This document shows, in pieces, positions 34,800 to 46,092 of a stretch of 64,000 nt of DNA (positions are counted from its first letter, which is position 1; each line of letters begins with the position of its first letter). The DNA lies in NCBI RefSeq assembly GCF_028502605.1, contig NC_079233.1, positions 1,612,001 through 1,676,000 on the forward strand, in the 5' to 3' direction. This DNA comes from Trichoderma breve. Lineage: Eukaryota; Ascomycota; Sordariomycetes; Hypocreales; Hypocreaceae. Below the pieces are notes generated by a model. That model was not told where the DNA came from. It saw nothing but the letters and a program-made list of their open reading frames with translations, and did not search any database. Position numbers and translations under genes: made by a program.

Positions 34800-37077
34800 T
34801 CCATTCTCAACCTGCTCACCAAGGCAATGTCGCCATGGCCGTGCCGGCACGCAAAGTAAAGTTCGTCGCGTCAGATCCCGCCCGCGGCGGTTTGCCCGTG
34901 AAACGACGACAGGTCCAGCAGGCCTGTCTGTCGTGCAGGCGCAAGAAGGTATCGTGATGCCTGACTCCTGTCACCTTTGCCAGATGCTTAGACTTACGGC
35001 TTGCTAACGGCGTTGAAGCGAAAATGCAACCATGCGGAAGATGCCATGGTTGATGACGCTTCCCTCGAAGACCACAAAGGCCTGCTGGAAACGTCACCTT
35101 CTCAATCCTCGTGAGGCCTTGCTGTATCACCCCCAAGTTTGCCAAATTTCTAACGCTAGGACAAGACCTGGTACTTCTAGATCATCTCTCACGCCTTCAG
35201 TCCGCATGAGGCAGCCTGGCGGAGAGGACGCCGCGACACCGGCCGGCAGAACTGGTCTGAACACTCATCCATCACCTGTCTCACGGCGACCCCTTCCAGG
35301 AGCCTTCGGCCATGGCGAAACGCAAGCAAATACACCTGCAGCACAGATTGCGCAGGATATTGCTGCGCGACCGCAGTCGTCACGCTTTGTGGGCGACTTG
35401 AACCCAGAGGGCATGTTCATGGAGGCAGCAGTTCCGAGCGTGACCCGTGCCTCATCACAGAAAGGAGACGTGGGCATATGGTTTCCAGCGGCTACTACTG
35501 GACAGCCGTCCCAGTTCATCACCTCACGCCCTCCACCTGTCATGGACAGCTTTATGCTCCCGTTTGTACGAGAGCATTGCTTATCCTGTCTGCCCCCTGA
35601 AGAGGACTATGCCCGATTGAAAGCAGTGTTTTTGCAGAGAGTTCACCCCATCTTTCCCGTCATCCCCGAGGCTGCCCTCAATGGGCCTACAGACAACCCG
35701 TCCAGCATCGTGCTACGACAACTTGCTTGTTTGGCAGCCGGCTCTGATCCCCAGATGACTCCATATTTGCGTCTTAAGAATAAAGGCCCCAGTCCACTGC
35801 GGCCCTCCGAATTCTCCAGCGCCTTATCCTCCTCGGTCCGTGCCATTTTGGAGACAAGTATTATTCCCGATAGAGTGGTACACATACAAGCGCTCACCAT
35901 GCTATCCCTCTATACTCAGCCTACATGCGCTGAAGAATCCGATCTACCGGCTCAGCTTGGGGGTAGAGCAATTCACCACATCCAAACCTTGGGTTTACAC
36001 CTTCTCCGATATGATGGACCGAATTTTGGTGACTTGGAAAATCTCTTTTGCGCAGTTTGGGCGCTAGACAGAATAAATGCCGCCATGTATGGACGGCCGT
36101 GTCTGATCCATGAGAGAGATATTGGGGCGGATCTCGACGCTTGTATCAAGAAACGCCAGCCTGCCTTCCGACTTCTGCTATCCGTGGCACAGTGGTTGGA
36201 TAAGGTGGTGGAGCTGTATCGCCCTGGCCCTAGTGCGCAAGTGTCTGGCTTTGATAAAGTCGCATACATTGATCTCCCTGTTCTCGAAGCAATGATTGTG
36301 GACGCAGACGCCCTGAAAGTCCCAACGTCTCTCATTGGTAAGCTCTTCACAGACGAACTATGTGTGGCTATATTTCTGACCAACTTACTAGCTACCATTG
36401 AAACATTTTATCATGCCGTCATAATTCTATCGTGCCGGCTTCCTCGGCCAGGAACAATCATCGCAGCCTCGACATTGCCACCGCCATCTGCCAATGCCCG
36501 CCGTTCACTAGCAGCCGAGCGCATCGCGTGCGCAGTACCAAGAGACTGCCTAAGCTCCCTTCCGTTTATTCCCTACGCAGTGTCGCTCGCCCTAAGCGTC
36601 GAGTACCGAAAGATGAGGCACAGCCGATTGCCAATGTTTCGCACGCGGGCAATGAACGCCTTTAAAAGAAACTGTGATCTCCTTCGGTCTTATAGCGAAC
36701 ATTACTGGAGCGCCCGAGTCGTCGGTGGGCTTGGAGAGGGCGTCCTAAGAGAAATGGAGCGAGCAGCCAACACGCTGGCTAAGGAGCTCAGTCCTCAGCC
36801 AGCTGAGATACCGCCAAAGCCTGTAGTGGATGATCAAGATGCACCAGCCACTCAAGATCTGGGTCCTACACCATCGGGGGACCCCGTGACCATGAATTCT
36901 AACCTGGGTTTTGAGAATGTCATTGACTTTTCCGTCATTGACGCGATTTCAGGCCAGGATGTGTTTGGGCATATCGATCCCAACTTTAACCTGGATGCCG
37001 TGGAAGATGCCCTGGAAGCAAATCTCGATATTGGTCTTCCGCCTAATTGGGGAGACTGGGGCCAGTTTGCAGCATGA
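34796..37077 (+). CDS. Zn-cluster fungal transcription factor
   Basis: Exons 34796-34948, 35019-35110 and 35160-37077 total 2163 nt, giving 720 aa. Near the N-terminus, VKRRQVQQACLSCRRKK joins across intron 1 to RKCNHAEDA. This gives the first half of a Zn2Cys6 cluster (CxxCx6C) behind a basic stretch. The second three cysteines are not visible in this model. Residues of about 185-400 are the fungal-specific transcription factor middle homology region (FVREHCLSCLPPEEDY, VHPIFPVIPEAAL, IHHIQTLGLHLLRYD, LFCAVWALDRINAAMYGRPCLIHERDIG). The C-terminus is acidic with FNLDAVEDALEANLDIG, likely the activation domain. It should bind DNA in the nucleus; the target genes are unknown. The introns have GTATCG and GTGAGG donors with AAG and TAG acceptors. 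Confidence 0.85.
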
Positions 37078-37424
37078 GGATGGTTGTGATAGGATTAGAT
37101 CGAATGCGCATAGCTTTTATACGTAACCGCTTTTGTATTTAGAGAAGCGCAGGTATCGATTTTGGCTGATAGATACCAGGCGATTTCAGCCGCTATATGA
37201 CTGGACAGACCATTCTCATGGCTGACTTGGGATAACATTACCAACTGGTCTATACCACATAGTTTGAGTGTTAGATAACGGATGCTTATATACGTAGCAC
37301 TATTCAAAGGACAATGTATGCATTTTATCAAGAGCACTTAGTAAAAAGCATACCAAAAAAGAAAAGAAAAGAAAAAGAAAGGGAAATTATGTGCAGAACA
37401 AGAGTGATGTTATAACGATGTAGC
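37078..37424. other. Intergenic, 3' flank of the regulator
   Basis: 347 bases of AT-rich 3' flank with an A/G-rich stretch near 37350-37385. Nothing else seen. Confidence 0.5.
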
Positions 37425-37430
37425 AAAAAA
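37425..37430 (-). terminator. Pol III terminator of tRNA-Glu
   Basis: A run of six T on the minus strand, five bases past the tRNA 3' end. Confidence 0.8.
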
Positions 37431-37435
37431 TGAAT

Positions 37436-37518
37436 CTCCGATACTGGGAATCGAACCCAGGGCTGCTCGGCACTCGAAGGATGAGAGCGAGCGATGTTAG
37501 CCACTACACCATATCGGA
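37436..37518 (-). tRNA. tRNA-Glu (CTC) with intron
   Basis: 83 nt. The acceptor stem TCCGATA pairs with TATCGGA, with discriminator G. Box A (TGTAGTGGCTAAC type) and box B (GGGTTCGATTCCC) are intact. The anticodon stem GCTCG/CGAGC encloses CT-CTC-A followed by an intron of about 11 nt (TCCTTCGAGTG) at the standard position after base 37. Confidence 0.93.
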
Positions 37519-38149
37519 TGGATGCTTGTTGTTGAAAGCGGCTGTGCTATTGGCCACTATAGAGCTAGACAAAGAGCCTATGCCCATCATGGAGAAGAGA
37601 TTCGATTTCGCAGCATTCTACAGGCAAGGCATTATTAGTGATCACTTAAGGGAGAGATCTATGGATATGTAAAAGATGTGTGCCTTTTATTCAGGGTATC
37701 AAAATCATGACTCATATCAACATTGACATATTCTGCTCGTCTTGTCATCGCTGAAGCTTGTATAATGCGGACATGTTCCACGCAGTGTGTGATGTTTGGG
37801 TATATACAGCAACAAGTACCAATATTTCCACCCTTCTCTTCTTGTATCTTCCAAGGTGAGATGCACACAATGATGTGGCATCGTGCTAGCCCGGTGATGT
37901 TATGTACACCTCAAGAGAAGGGTTAACTATGCCCATTACCATCAAGTGCGCTTGATGCTCGGAGTGGCGAGGGTCGATGTGCGGCGTTTCGTTTCGGTGT
38001 TCGCCCGACAATGTGCGGTTGCGAGGTATTCGGCGTAGCTGTCCTCTCACAGCTAAAGGCCAACGGCTTCTTCATCTGTACCGGTATTTCATCGCAGTCG
38101 TGACGGGCGTAAATTGGGATTTCGCTTCGAGCTCGAGGTGAGGATCGCT
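37519..38149. other. Intergenic region
   Basis: 631 bases upstream of the tRNA and downstream of the Mrx7-like gene. No convincing gene. Confidence 0.5.
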
Positions 38150-38561
38150 TCACTTCGTAGGCGGCTTGGTGGTGATGTCGGTTGGTTTGCCACGAGCCTG
38201 ATTCTTCAGCTCGCCGATGAAATGTTTGAAAAATCCATCCGCTCGGCCTCCCGGATTCGGATCCGCTATAGACAGTTCTCGTCAGCCTGGTCTCTACTCT
38301 CGTGCTACAAAACTCGCCATCGTACCTGTAGCTTCTCCCGGCGCTAGCGGCTCGTGCGGATTTCGGCCATGCTGCTTCTCGTTGATTGCGCGGTGGATGC
38401 GGCCAACAGCTCTATGAAAACCCGGCTGGCGGAGGATCTGGAGCTGTGCGTGAGCGATAGTCGAGAGAGGAGTCGTGCGCCAGTCCAAGAGCACTTACAG
38501 TGTCGATGATTCGATCCTCAAAAGCCTGGATGAGCCGAAGCGCGAACAAGTACGGCGACAT
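38150..38561 (-). CDS. Small mitochondrial Mrx7-like (MIOREX) protein
   Basis: Exons 38499-38561, 38326-38437 and 38150-38265 total 291 nt, giving 96 aa. The product begins MSPYLFALRLIQAFEDRIIDT, continues ILRQPGFHRAVGRIHRAINEK and ends with GGRADGFFKHFIGELKNQARG plus a Pro/Thr-Lys tail. The FHRAVGRIHRxI block and the FFKHFxxELKNQ block recall the fungal Mrx7 family, proteins associated with mitochondrial expressosomes. This is from memory of the family and not certain. All three exons are short and junctions close in phase. Intron donors are GTAAGT and GTACGA. The gene is easily missed because no single exon exceeds 40 codons. Confidence 0.7.
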
Positions 38562-39048
38562 TGTGTTTTCCTGCTGATGTTGCCGGAGGAGGAAGTTCGT
38601 GGCTCTTGTTGGTGGCGGGAGGAATTGAGAGGAGGTTTGGCTTAATAATAGTTGGAGAGGTACCTTTACTGGTGTAGAGATTTGTCGCGACGGCGATGCT
38701 GAGGTAAAGCTGCATGTACGTACCTTGCTGACAGACGGGCGGAGGATTTTATCAACCTCACTTTTAAATTATACACAAATACACGTATTACGGCTGCAAT
38801 ATCAAGCAAGGACAATTGTGCTTCTTCTTATGGAAAAAGATAAGTTGTGATTTAATTCACTTTTTCTGCTCATACATTGCCGTCTCCTTCTTTTGCAAAG
38901 GAGGATCCATAGGGTATTGGTTTAACAGCGCTCATTGAATAAAACATAGAACTTTTTTCAGCTCATTTCAACGAGTCCAGTTTGTCGTTACTCCTCCCTC
39001 CATCAATTTCTGATATCCATTCTCCTTTTTTCCTTTTCTCTTCTTCTT
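38562..39048. other. Intergenic region
   Basis: 487 bases: promoter of the Mrx7-like gene on the left, 3' flank of the DUF1993 gene on the right. No gene seen. Confidence 0.5.
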
Positions 39049-39564
39049 TTACTGCTTAAGGTATTGGCCAATGAAGGACTCAAGGTAGGCCTGCTTGCCC
39101 AGGGGAACACCCTCCTTGCGCATAATGTTGTAAGCGGTGGAGAGGTGAAAGAAGAGGTTGGGCAAAACATAGCCGTTGAGGTAGCTGGAGCCGGGCATTT
39201 CGAAAGTTCCAGCAGAGCCCATTCCAAGGGTGACGATCTCGTTCTGGCGCTGGTTGATGACGTCCTTGTCGGCAGTGGCGAGTATCTCCTCAGCCTTGGC
39301 GATGCGGGCGTAGCAGTCGGCAAAGGTCTCAACCTCGCCCTCCCAGGTGTGAGGCTCGGCGCCGGTCAGACGGGCGACGATCTTGGTTGAGGTGTCGGTG
39401 ACCATCTTGACCTGGAAGACGAGTGGCAGCATGTCGGGGTGGATGCGAGCGGCGAGGAGAGTGGCGGCATTGGGCGAGGCCTCGCCCAGCTTGAGGATGT
39501 TGGTGAGAGACTTGAGGGCGCTCTTGGCCAGGGGAATGGAGGCGTCGTAGAGAGAGTAGCTCAT
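39049..39564 (-). CDS. DUF1993 family protein
   Basis: A single-exon gene of 171 aa. Family marks are the N-terminal SLYDASIPLAKSALKSLTNILKLGE, LLAARIHPDMLPLVFQV, EPHTWEGEVETFADCYARIAKAEEIL, and near the C-terminus SYLNGYVLPNLFFHLSTAYNIMRKEGVPLGKQAYL. These fit DUF1993, a small helical family resembling DinB-like bundles and common in fungi and bacteria. No enzymatic role is established. There is no signal or membrane segment, so it is probably cytosolic. A TATATATAT run about 125 nt upstream is a candidate TATA box. Length equals the family norm. Confidence 0.88.
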   Translation of the reverse strand: MSYSLYDASIPLAKSALKSLTNILKLGEASPNAATLLAARIHPDMLPLVFQVKMVTDTSTKIVARLTGAEPHTWEGEVETFADCYARIAKAEEILATADKDVINQRQNEIVTLGMGSAGTFEMPGSSYLNGYVLPNLFFHLSTAYNIMRKEGVPLGKQAYLESFIGQYLKQ

Positions 39565-39687
39565 CTTGAATGATTAGGACTTGGTTTGATTGGTAGGACT
39601 AAGTTGGTTTGGAAGAGAGAGGATGTGGGATATGATGAGGCAATTGGCAACTTGAATCTCGCAATCCGGAGAGGGAGTGGCCTGGGG

Positions 39688-39696
39688 TATATATAT
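39688..39696 (-). promoter_or_regulatory. Probable TATA box of the DUF1993 gene
   Basis: A TATATATAT-type run about 125 nt upstream of the ATG at 39564. The assignment is by position. Confidence 0.4.
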
Positions 39697-41345
39697 CAAT
39701 ATTATTGAACCTTGGTCGTTTACTCCGAGCGTATTCAACTTAGACTATACACTATGCCGCACATCAATTCGGGAATATAACGTACAACGTTAATGTCCCT
39801 CTCCTGAATTAGCAGGTGGTCTCCGCCTATCCTTCAGTCGAACTAACTACAAACCGCTACTACCCTGATCTGAGACTCACGATAGTCTGTCACCGTCTCG
39901 CTCGAATTCCGCATTCCGCCTCCGTCTCCTCTCGCTCCGCTTCTCTCGCAACTGCGGCTTGACTCAATGGGTCCCCGTACGAGTATCCACGAGCCACTGA
40001 CCCCCCTCCCTCTCCTCTTCCAACTCCCCACAGACGGATATCCGAGGGGATCCTCCTAGGTTGCTAGGGATCCTCCATTAGCTGTTGGCCAGAATTGAGG
40101 CTGAAAGGCCCGCAACGCAACACGACGCTGGATTACTAATTAGAATCGCATCGAAGCCACTCCCGCGTTCAGTCCAGCCAGAGAGCGGTCAAATCAAAGC
40201 GGCGTGTCATTGTCAATCCCTCATGTCACAGGGGAGGGCATGTCTCAGCCGTTGTGGATCACTGGTGAGCTGTTGTTGTGCATTGTGTGAATACTCGTAC
40301 ATACAGTAGTGCCAGTTCATGCTCACTTGACCGGGATTATGAGGTTTCACGGCAGGCCGAGCCAGTGCGAGCGAGGCCGACGGCCCGAAGGGGGGCAGCT
40401 TTTACAAGAATCTGGCCATCTGCATCTACTCTGCACTCCCCCAACACAAGCACATACGACAAGGGACAAGGGATGAGGGCCAATTGAGTGACCCATGACT
40501 CTGTCTCTCCGCACCGGCTCGTCGTTTCTCGTCTCTTTTTCCTTTTTTTTTCTTCCCTTGTTTCCTTTTCCCAAAGTGGACAACGGTGCGCTGGACCATG
40601 GCAGAATAGCTCTCGGCACTCGGCCATCCAGTCAGCACCGTATTACCACCTCGCGGCTAGATATATGCAATCTCCATCTCCATGATCAATTGAATGACAA
40701 ATAGATCCGCGCAAAAGTAGAAAGTGCAACGCTCAAAGGACTTTGCATTGACCAACACGGTTCCCTGTCTGTCTACCTGCAGAAGGATTCGATCGAAAGA
40801 ATCCTCTCGTGTCACACAAAGCTGAAGGATTCAAGATTTTGATTACAACGCAGCTGAGACATCAGCAAACAATGACGACTTTTACTCAGCCAACATTTCA
40901 GCTTAGAAATTGAAAGACAAAAAAATGCGAGACGAAACCCTCGAACGGGATTCAGGAGTATCTCATCACCGTCCGCGCTGACATGGTGTCGAGCGATCCA
41001 ACACAGCACAAGACTGCACAGCACTGCACAGTGTTGCTTCCATATCCTGCCTCTCCTGTTTCGCTTTTTCTTTCATTTGTATTACTGATCAATAAGCCGG
41101 ACATCAGATCAAGCAGAAACTAGATCTTGCTAGTTCACGACGCTACGCCGCTCGATGCGAGACACGCTTCATATTACAAATGCTTCCCGGATAGTGTACA
41201 GTCCAGTCTCATCCTCCACTCGCCTTCGCTTTCAAACATCATTGCCAACCAATGCCATGGGACCAAAAGGAAGCCACTTGCGCACACAGCAAATCCAATC
41301 CTCACGCCAATCCAAAAAAGTTACATGAAAATTAAACTCTCTCTC
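39697..41345. other. Large intergenic region
   Basis: About 1.65 kb with only short unconvincing frames, a polypyrimidine stretch near 40535 and no recognised element. Confidence 0.5.
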
Positions 41346-43008
41346 TCAAATCAGCCCCAAAGTCGCGTTAAACCTGTCCACCACCTCTCTCGCTCCAGGC
41401 AGGGCCGAAGGACTCGCAACCAGCTTATCCAAGCCCATTGCCCGTCGGCCCTCGGGATTGACCCATCGCCGCACCATGTCCTCTGTCGGGCGGCCGATGT
41501 GTTTTGATTCACCATCGCCGCCTGGGAAGTCGGGTCCTGGTGTGCCATCCAGGAAGGCCTGGCGCTGTCTGACGAGGTATTGTGCGTTGAGCTCTGTGAC
41601 CGGGCATACGGGAATGTAGAGAACGCTCGAATCGGATTGTCCCTTGTGAACTTTGTCGACGGCATGGATGGCTAAAAGTTGTATTAGTATTTGTGTCCGA
41701 AGCCTGATGTTAAAGAACGTGAAAGAGGAAAAGAAAGACTTACTGTCACAATGCCATGCCACAAAGGCCCCGGGTTTGATCTCGGGTACATGTGTCATGG
41801 TCCTTGAAAGCTCCAAGTGAGGATGGAGCTCATCATTGAGCTCTTGTCCATGTCCTGGATGTGCGCCTTGAAGGTCGCTGGTCATATCAGCATCGCCAGT
41901 GAATGTCCAGTTCTTCTCGTCCAAGAAGGCATCCCCCTTCTTGGTGGCGTCAAGGGGTGTAAAGAATGGCCTCAGAAGCGTGTACGCAGTCGACAGCATC
42001 AAAGGATATGTCAACAGAGTACCTTCTTCAGGTGCTACTTGGCTCATAGAGACCCAGCCTTGCCATGCCCTAAAAGCACTGCATGCTCCTAGGCCGTTGT
42101 GAAGGTCGTTGACGGCATCGATTCTGCCGGAAGCATCCCAGGCATCATACTTTTCCCATCTGCCTTCAAACACTCTATCGTATACATGGCCACGTCCGTA
42201 CCCGTCCTTTTCCCAGCGCTCGACGCTGCCGCCGTCGATGTGAGGGCCGAGTGCAAAGGCTGCATCGCCGGGCTGGCGAATGCGAAGCCTGTCAGCATAG
42301 GATAGGGGGATGTCGAGGGATATCTGGGCACTCGGCGATGAAGTGTGCCAAAAGTCTGCCATGAGATGCTTTTGTACTTTAAGCATAGATGGGTGTGATC
42401 GAGCTTGAATCTGTGGCTCAGACCAGTATAGCTCATACACCTGTGGATCGTGAGCTGGGAAAGCTGCCCTTGACCATTAGCTTTCACGTCTTATCCCCTT
42501 CAACAACTAATACGATATATATGAGTGAGAGAGAGAGAGAGAGAGAAACCTTACCTCTTGTGTGTGGGTTTTGCTGGACATATTCTTCCACGCGGGCCTT
42601 GTATTCCCGCGCCTCGCCCTCGGGGATTACACCATGTACGACCACCACCCCCCTCTTCTTGATCTCCTCCTTGACTTTATTATCCAGCCCGTAGTTTAAG
42701 TCAGAAAACTCTACTTGGGGAATAACTGCAGGGCCTTTTTGCGCAATAACCTCGTTTTCCCTCCGCAGCGTCCGCAGCAATCTCGTCCAGCTCGCCGCAA
42801 TCTCCTTCTCACGACCCCTGACGAGCTCCAACTTGAGCTGTCTGAAGCGGTCCGGCAGCGGCGCCTGCTCCACGCCCGACAGCGAGACAAAAGAGTCCGA
42901 AATATCCCCTGTCCTCTTTGGAGCCGGTTTTGGCGTCTGCACCGTCGCGAGGCAGCGGTGCAGACGGGGCAGGACGGGAGAGGCCTTGATGAAGCTTGAG
43001 CGCAGCAT
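41346..43008 (-). CDS. DUF1479 family, 2-oxoglutarate/Fe(II) dioxygenase-like, probably mitochondrial
   Basis: Exons 42555-43008, 41744-42463 and 41346-41671 total 1500 nt, giving 499 aa. The start at 43008 gives a classical presequence (MLRSSFIKASPVLPRLHRCLATVQ). The body has RGVVVVHGVIPEGEAREYK, the metal-site-like GPHIDGGSVERWEKDGY with HxD, and FVAWHCDTIHAVDKVH with a candidate distal His. The last joins across the second intron. DUF1479 proteins are predicted non-heme iron oxygenases of unknown substrate. Intron 1 carries a (GA)n run. Intron 2 (41672-41743) is 72 nt, in frame and stop-free. No break is seen. Confidence 0.87.
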
Positions 43009-44702
43009 CTTGATAGGGGACTTTTTTTTCTCGTACACCACGAAAGACTAGGGTCGCAACAAAAGCTTTTCAGCACAGAAAATGATGGAATCACTCAACC
43101 TGAGCCAAGATGAACCAACAAACGACTACCGACAAAGCAAGATTGTCATCATACTATTTATATTGATGGGCTAAAGGCGTCGGTGTTGCTGTTTTGGGGT
43201 GGTCCGCGCCCCGCCTCAGCCACGTAAACTCTATCTTCCCCGACGCTACACGATACCAAACAGCAAACTGGATCCTTTTTTTCTATTTGCTGTGGCCTGA
43301 TCGAGATTGTAGTCGAGGGCGGAATGGCGGTGGTGCTGTCTTGGGGCGGGCTGAGACATGGTTGGATTGCGTCTAAGACGCGAAAGATGGGGGTGGTGAG
43401 GAGGCCCGTCGTTTCCGCTTACAAAAAACTTGAAGAAGAAAAAAGTAACGTATTCTCCATCTAATCCAACCCGTTTAGCTAGAAAGAATCAATCCATTAG
43501 CTTCTTGCACTATATCACCAATTCTGGAACGTTACAAAGTCATTGCCATCGCTGGCCAATGTCAAGTTATGACCGAGTGTTTTCGTCCCCCCCTTTTTTT
43601 CTTCCTCGTCTGCCGTACCCAGCAGCCGTGTAACGAAAAAGCAAAAACTCCATCCTTCCAGCCGACACGGATTTCCAATTCGAAACATGATCACATGAGT
43701 TCTTCTGAAATTGGTGCGTATACCCGAATTTATTTATTAAAAATCGTTTTCGAAGGGGGGAGGGGAAGGACCTTTGTAAAAAATGACGAGCTGCCGACTT
43801 CTCCATGGCGTCATCTGTGTTAAAGACGAAGATTCCCGGGCCTCGTGGTGTTTCTAGCATAGTCATCCGGTCACATGGACAGCGAGCTACGTGATATAGC
43901 CTAAAAGAATGCTTCTTTGACGTTCCATTGTGTCGTTGCATGATGAGATTTTAGAAAGTTCGGTGCAGGCGAGAGCTGCAATGGCCGCTTTCAGGCAAGA
44001 ATGAAACGTCTCCAAAAAAGGGAACTTGTTGTCGACGGGCGCCCTGTTGTGGATTTGACTGACACGAGATGTCTTGCTTCCTCATCTCCGAGATATCGTG
44101 AAGTCTTCAAGTCAAACATTGGGAGGAGCGGGAGAGAGCAGGGCTCTTATACATCTAAAACTCCGTTATAAAACTCCGTAAATACATCCCGGCATTTTTT
44201 TTCAACTCATTTTTTTCTCTAAACATCATATACCATGAGTCCAAAAAAAAGCTTACCAAGAACCTTCTTATATTGGGCATGTTCCAACCCTAAGAGCCTC
44301 AACCCTCGACTACTATCCCTCTCATGCCACATCGCCAAACTAAATAGCACTCCCATAATTACTCGACGGGAAATTAGCCATTACCCTGACGACAATAATT
44401 CGCCGGCATGTCTATTTTAGGCAAATCCGCTCCCCACACTCCAGCCACGACCAACTTACTCCAATCCGCATCCCGCCGGTGCTCCCACCCCCTCATCAGC
44501 CACACCATCCTCCTCCGCTTGGGTTCTCCAAAAAGATTATAGCCTAATAGAGCCTAATAGCTCTCTCTCTTCTCGTCTGATGTTATGTTTCTCATTCTCG
44601 ATCTCATCGTGAAAGGCTCTCTCTCACTCACACCATCCCAGTATAAGCATCTCATCTCTCACCCGTAATCTCAACACCACCCCCGTATAAGTGCCATCCA
44701 TC
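43009..44702. other. Large divergent intergenic region
   Basis: 1.7 kb between divergent genes. It shows T-runs, a C-rich block near 43590 and pyrimidine-rich DNA before 44702. No gene seen. Confidence 0.5.
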
Positions 44703-45500
44703 ATGACCCTAACCAACCCTCCCCCAACCCTCAAAATCTCCCTCCCCCAAATCGCCCAGCTCATCGACCACTCCCTCCTCCACCCCACCCTCTCCGACGC
44801 CGACCTCCGGTCCGGCCTGCTCCTCGCCCGCTCCGCCTCCGTCGCCTCCGCCTGCGTAAAGCCCTACGCCGTGCCCCTCGCCCGCTCCCTCCTCGCCGAC
44901 TCCCCCGTCCGCGTCTGCACCGTCGTCGGCTTCCCCCACGGCTCCTCCTCCGCCTCCGTCAAGATCACAGAGGCCGCCGAGGCCGTCTCCTCCGGCGCCA
45001 CCGAGATCGACATGGTCATCAACGTCGGCAAGGCCCTCGGCGGCGACTGGGCCTATGTCGAGCACGAGGTCGAGGCCGTCAACCGCCTCGTCACCGCAAA
45101 GGGCGCCATTCTAAAGGTCATTTTCGAAAACGACTTCTTGCAGGACGAGCACATCGTCAAGCTTTGTCAGATTTGTACAGACTTGGGCGTGGCGTTTGTC
45201 AAGACGAGCACGGGCTATGGATTCGTGAAGCAGCCCAATGGGTTTTATAGCTACCGGGGCGCTACACCGCATCACCTCAGGCTCATGAGGAAACATGCTG
45301 GCCCAAATGTGCAGATCAAGGCTGCAGGCGGTGTCAGAACTCTAGATGAGCTAATCTATGTCGTGTCGCTTGGAGTAACGAGAATTGGTGCCAGCGCTAC
45401 CGAGGCAATCCTGGAAGAAGCCGGAGCGAGAGGCATCGGTGAGGTTGAAGTTGAAGTTGAGGTCAAGGTCCCTCCAAGTCTGCAGGATGGAGCCTATTGA
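44703..45500 (+). CDS. Deoxyribose-phosphate aldolase (DERA)
   Basis: A single-exon gene of 265 aa. DERA splits 2-deoxyribose-5-phosphate into glyceraldehyde-3-phosphate and acetaldehyde in deoxynucleoside catabolism. Motifs present are AQLIDHSLLHPTLSDADL, VCTVVGFPHG, ATEIDMVINVGKAL, LKVIFENDFL, the Schiff-base strand FVKTSTGYG, IKAAGGVRTLDEL, and TRIGASATEAILEE near the C-terminus. The catalytic Lys is in FVKTS and the proton-relay Lys in IKAAGG. The C-terminus has an extra EVEVEVEVK stretch. The first 410 nt use almost only C-ending codons; the rest is ordinary. No signal peptide, so cytosolic. I start at 44703 because the bases before it contain no in-frame ATG. Confidence 0.93.
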   Translation: MTLTNPPPTLKISLPQIAQLIDHSLLHPTLSDADLRSGLLLARSASVASACVKPYAVPLARSLLADSPVRVCTVVGFPHGSSSASVKITEAAEAVSSGATEIDMVINVGKALGGDWAYVEHEVEAVNRLVTAKGAILKVIFENDFLQDEHIVKLCQICTDLGVAFVKTSTGYGFVKQPNGFYSYRGATPHHLRLMRKHAGPNVQIKAAGGVRTLDELIYVVSLGVTRIGASATEAILEEAGARGIGEVEVEVEVKVPPSLQDGAY

Positions 45501-46092
45501 TGCCACCGCAAGTTTGAGCGCTGTGTCAAGTTTGACAAGTATCGGAGTAGAGAAACATAATTATCTATTAAAAAAGAGTAAAATAGCACCAGGCGCAGCT
45601 CCGCATGATATGTATGCAAGACTTTCATATTCCTTTTAGCTTCTTATTTCTCTTCCCCTTTCCTTTCCTTCTCAGCCGTCATCACTACTGTGGAAACTTC
45701 CGAGGATACCCAAAAAGAAAAGAAAAGGCTGTATGACGAAGCAAAAGGGCGTACAAAGAAGTCGAGATCTTAAAAACAAAAAAAGCATCGCTCAGCCAAA
45801 ACATCAAGCCGCCAGCTTTCTCGATCCCCATGTATCCCTAACAAAAACAACATCATGTCCGTACACCGGTCCTCTCTACTCTCCAGGCATAACAGGTATT
45901 TGTAATGTACAAACAAAAGATACGCTCTCGTTAAAATAAGATATGGGTGGTCGTGTAATAAAAAAAATAGTTTTAAATAAAATGCTCACGGCGCCAGTTC
46001 GACGCCATCGTTATTCGAAATTCCATTTTCGCTTTCATCCCCTCCTTCTTCTTCTTCTGCTTCTTCTTTTCTTCGCAGCCCAAAATGCTTTT
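45501..46092. other. Convergent intergenic region
   Basis: 592 bases between two facing 3' ends. A-runs near 45775 and 45960 suit polyadenylation regions. No gene seen. Confidence 0.55.

Noticed and set aside
41300..43041. Upstream start of the DUF1479 gene at 43041
   Set aside because: The codon there is GTG; the first ATG at 43008 gives a clean mitochondrial presequence.
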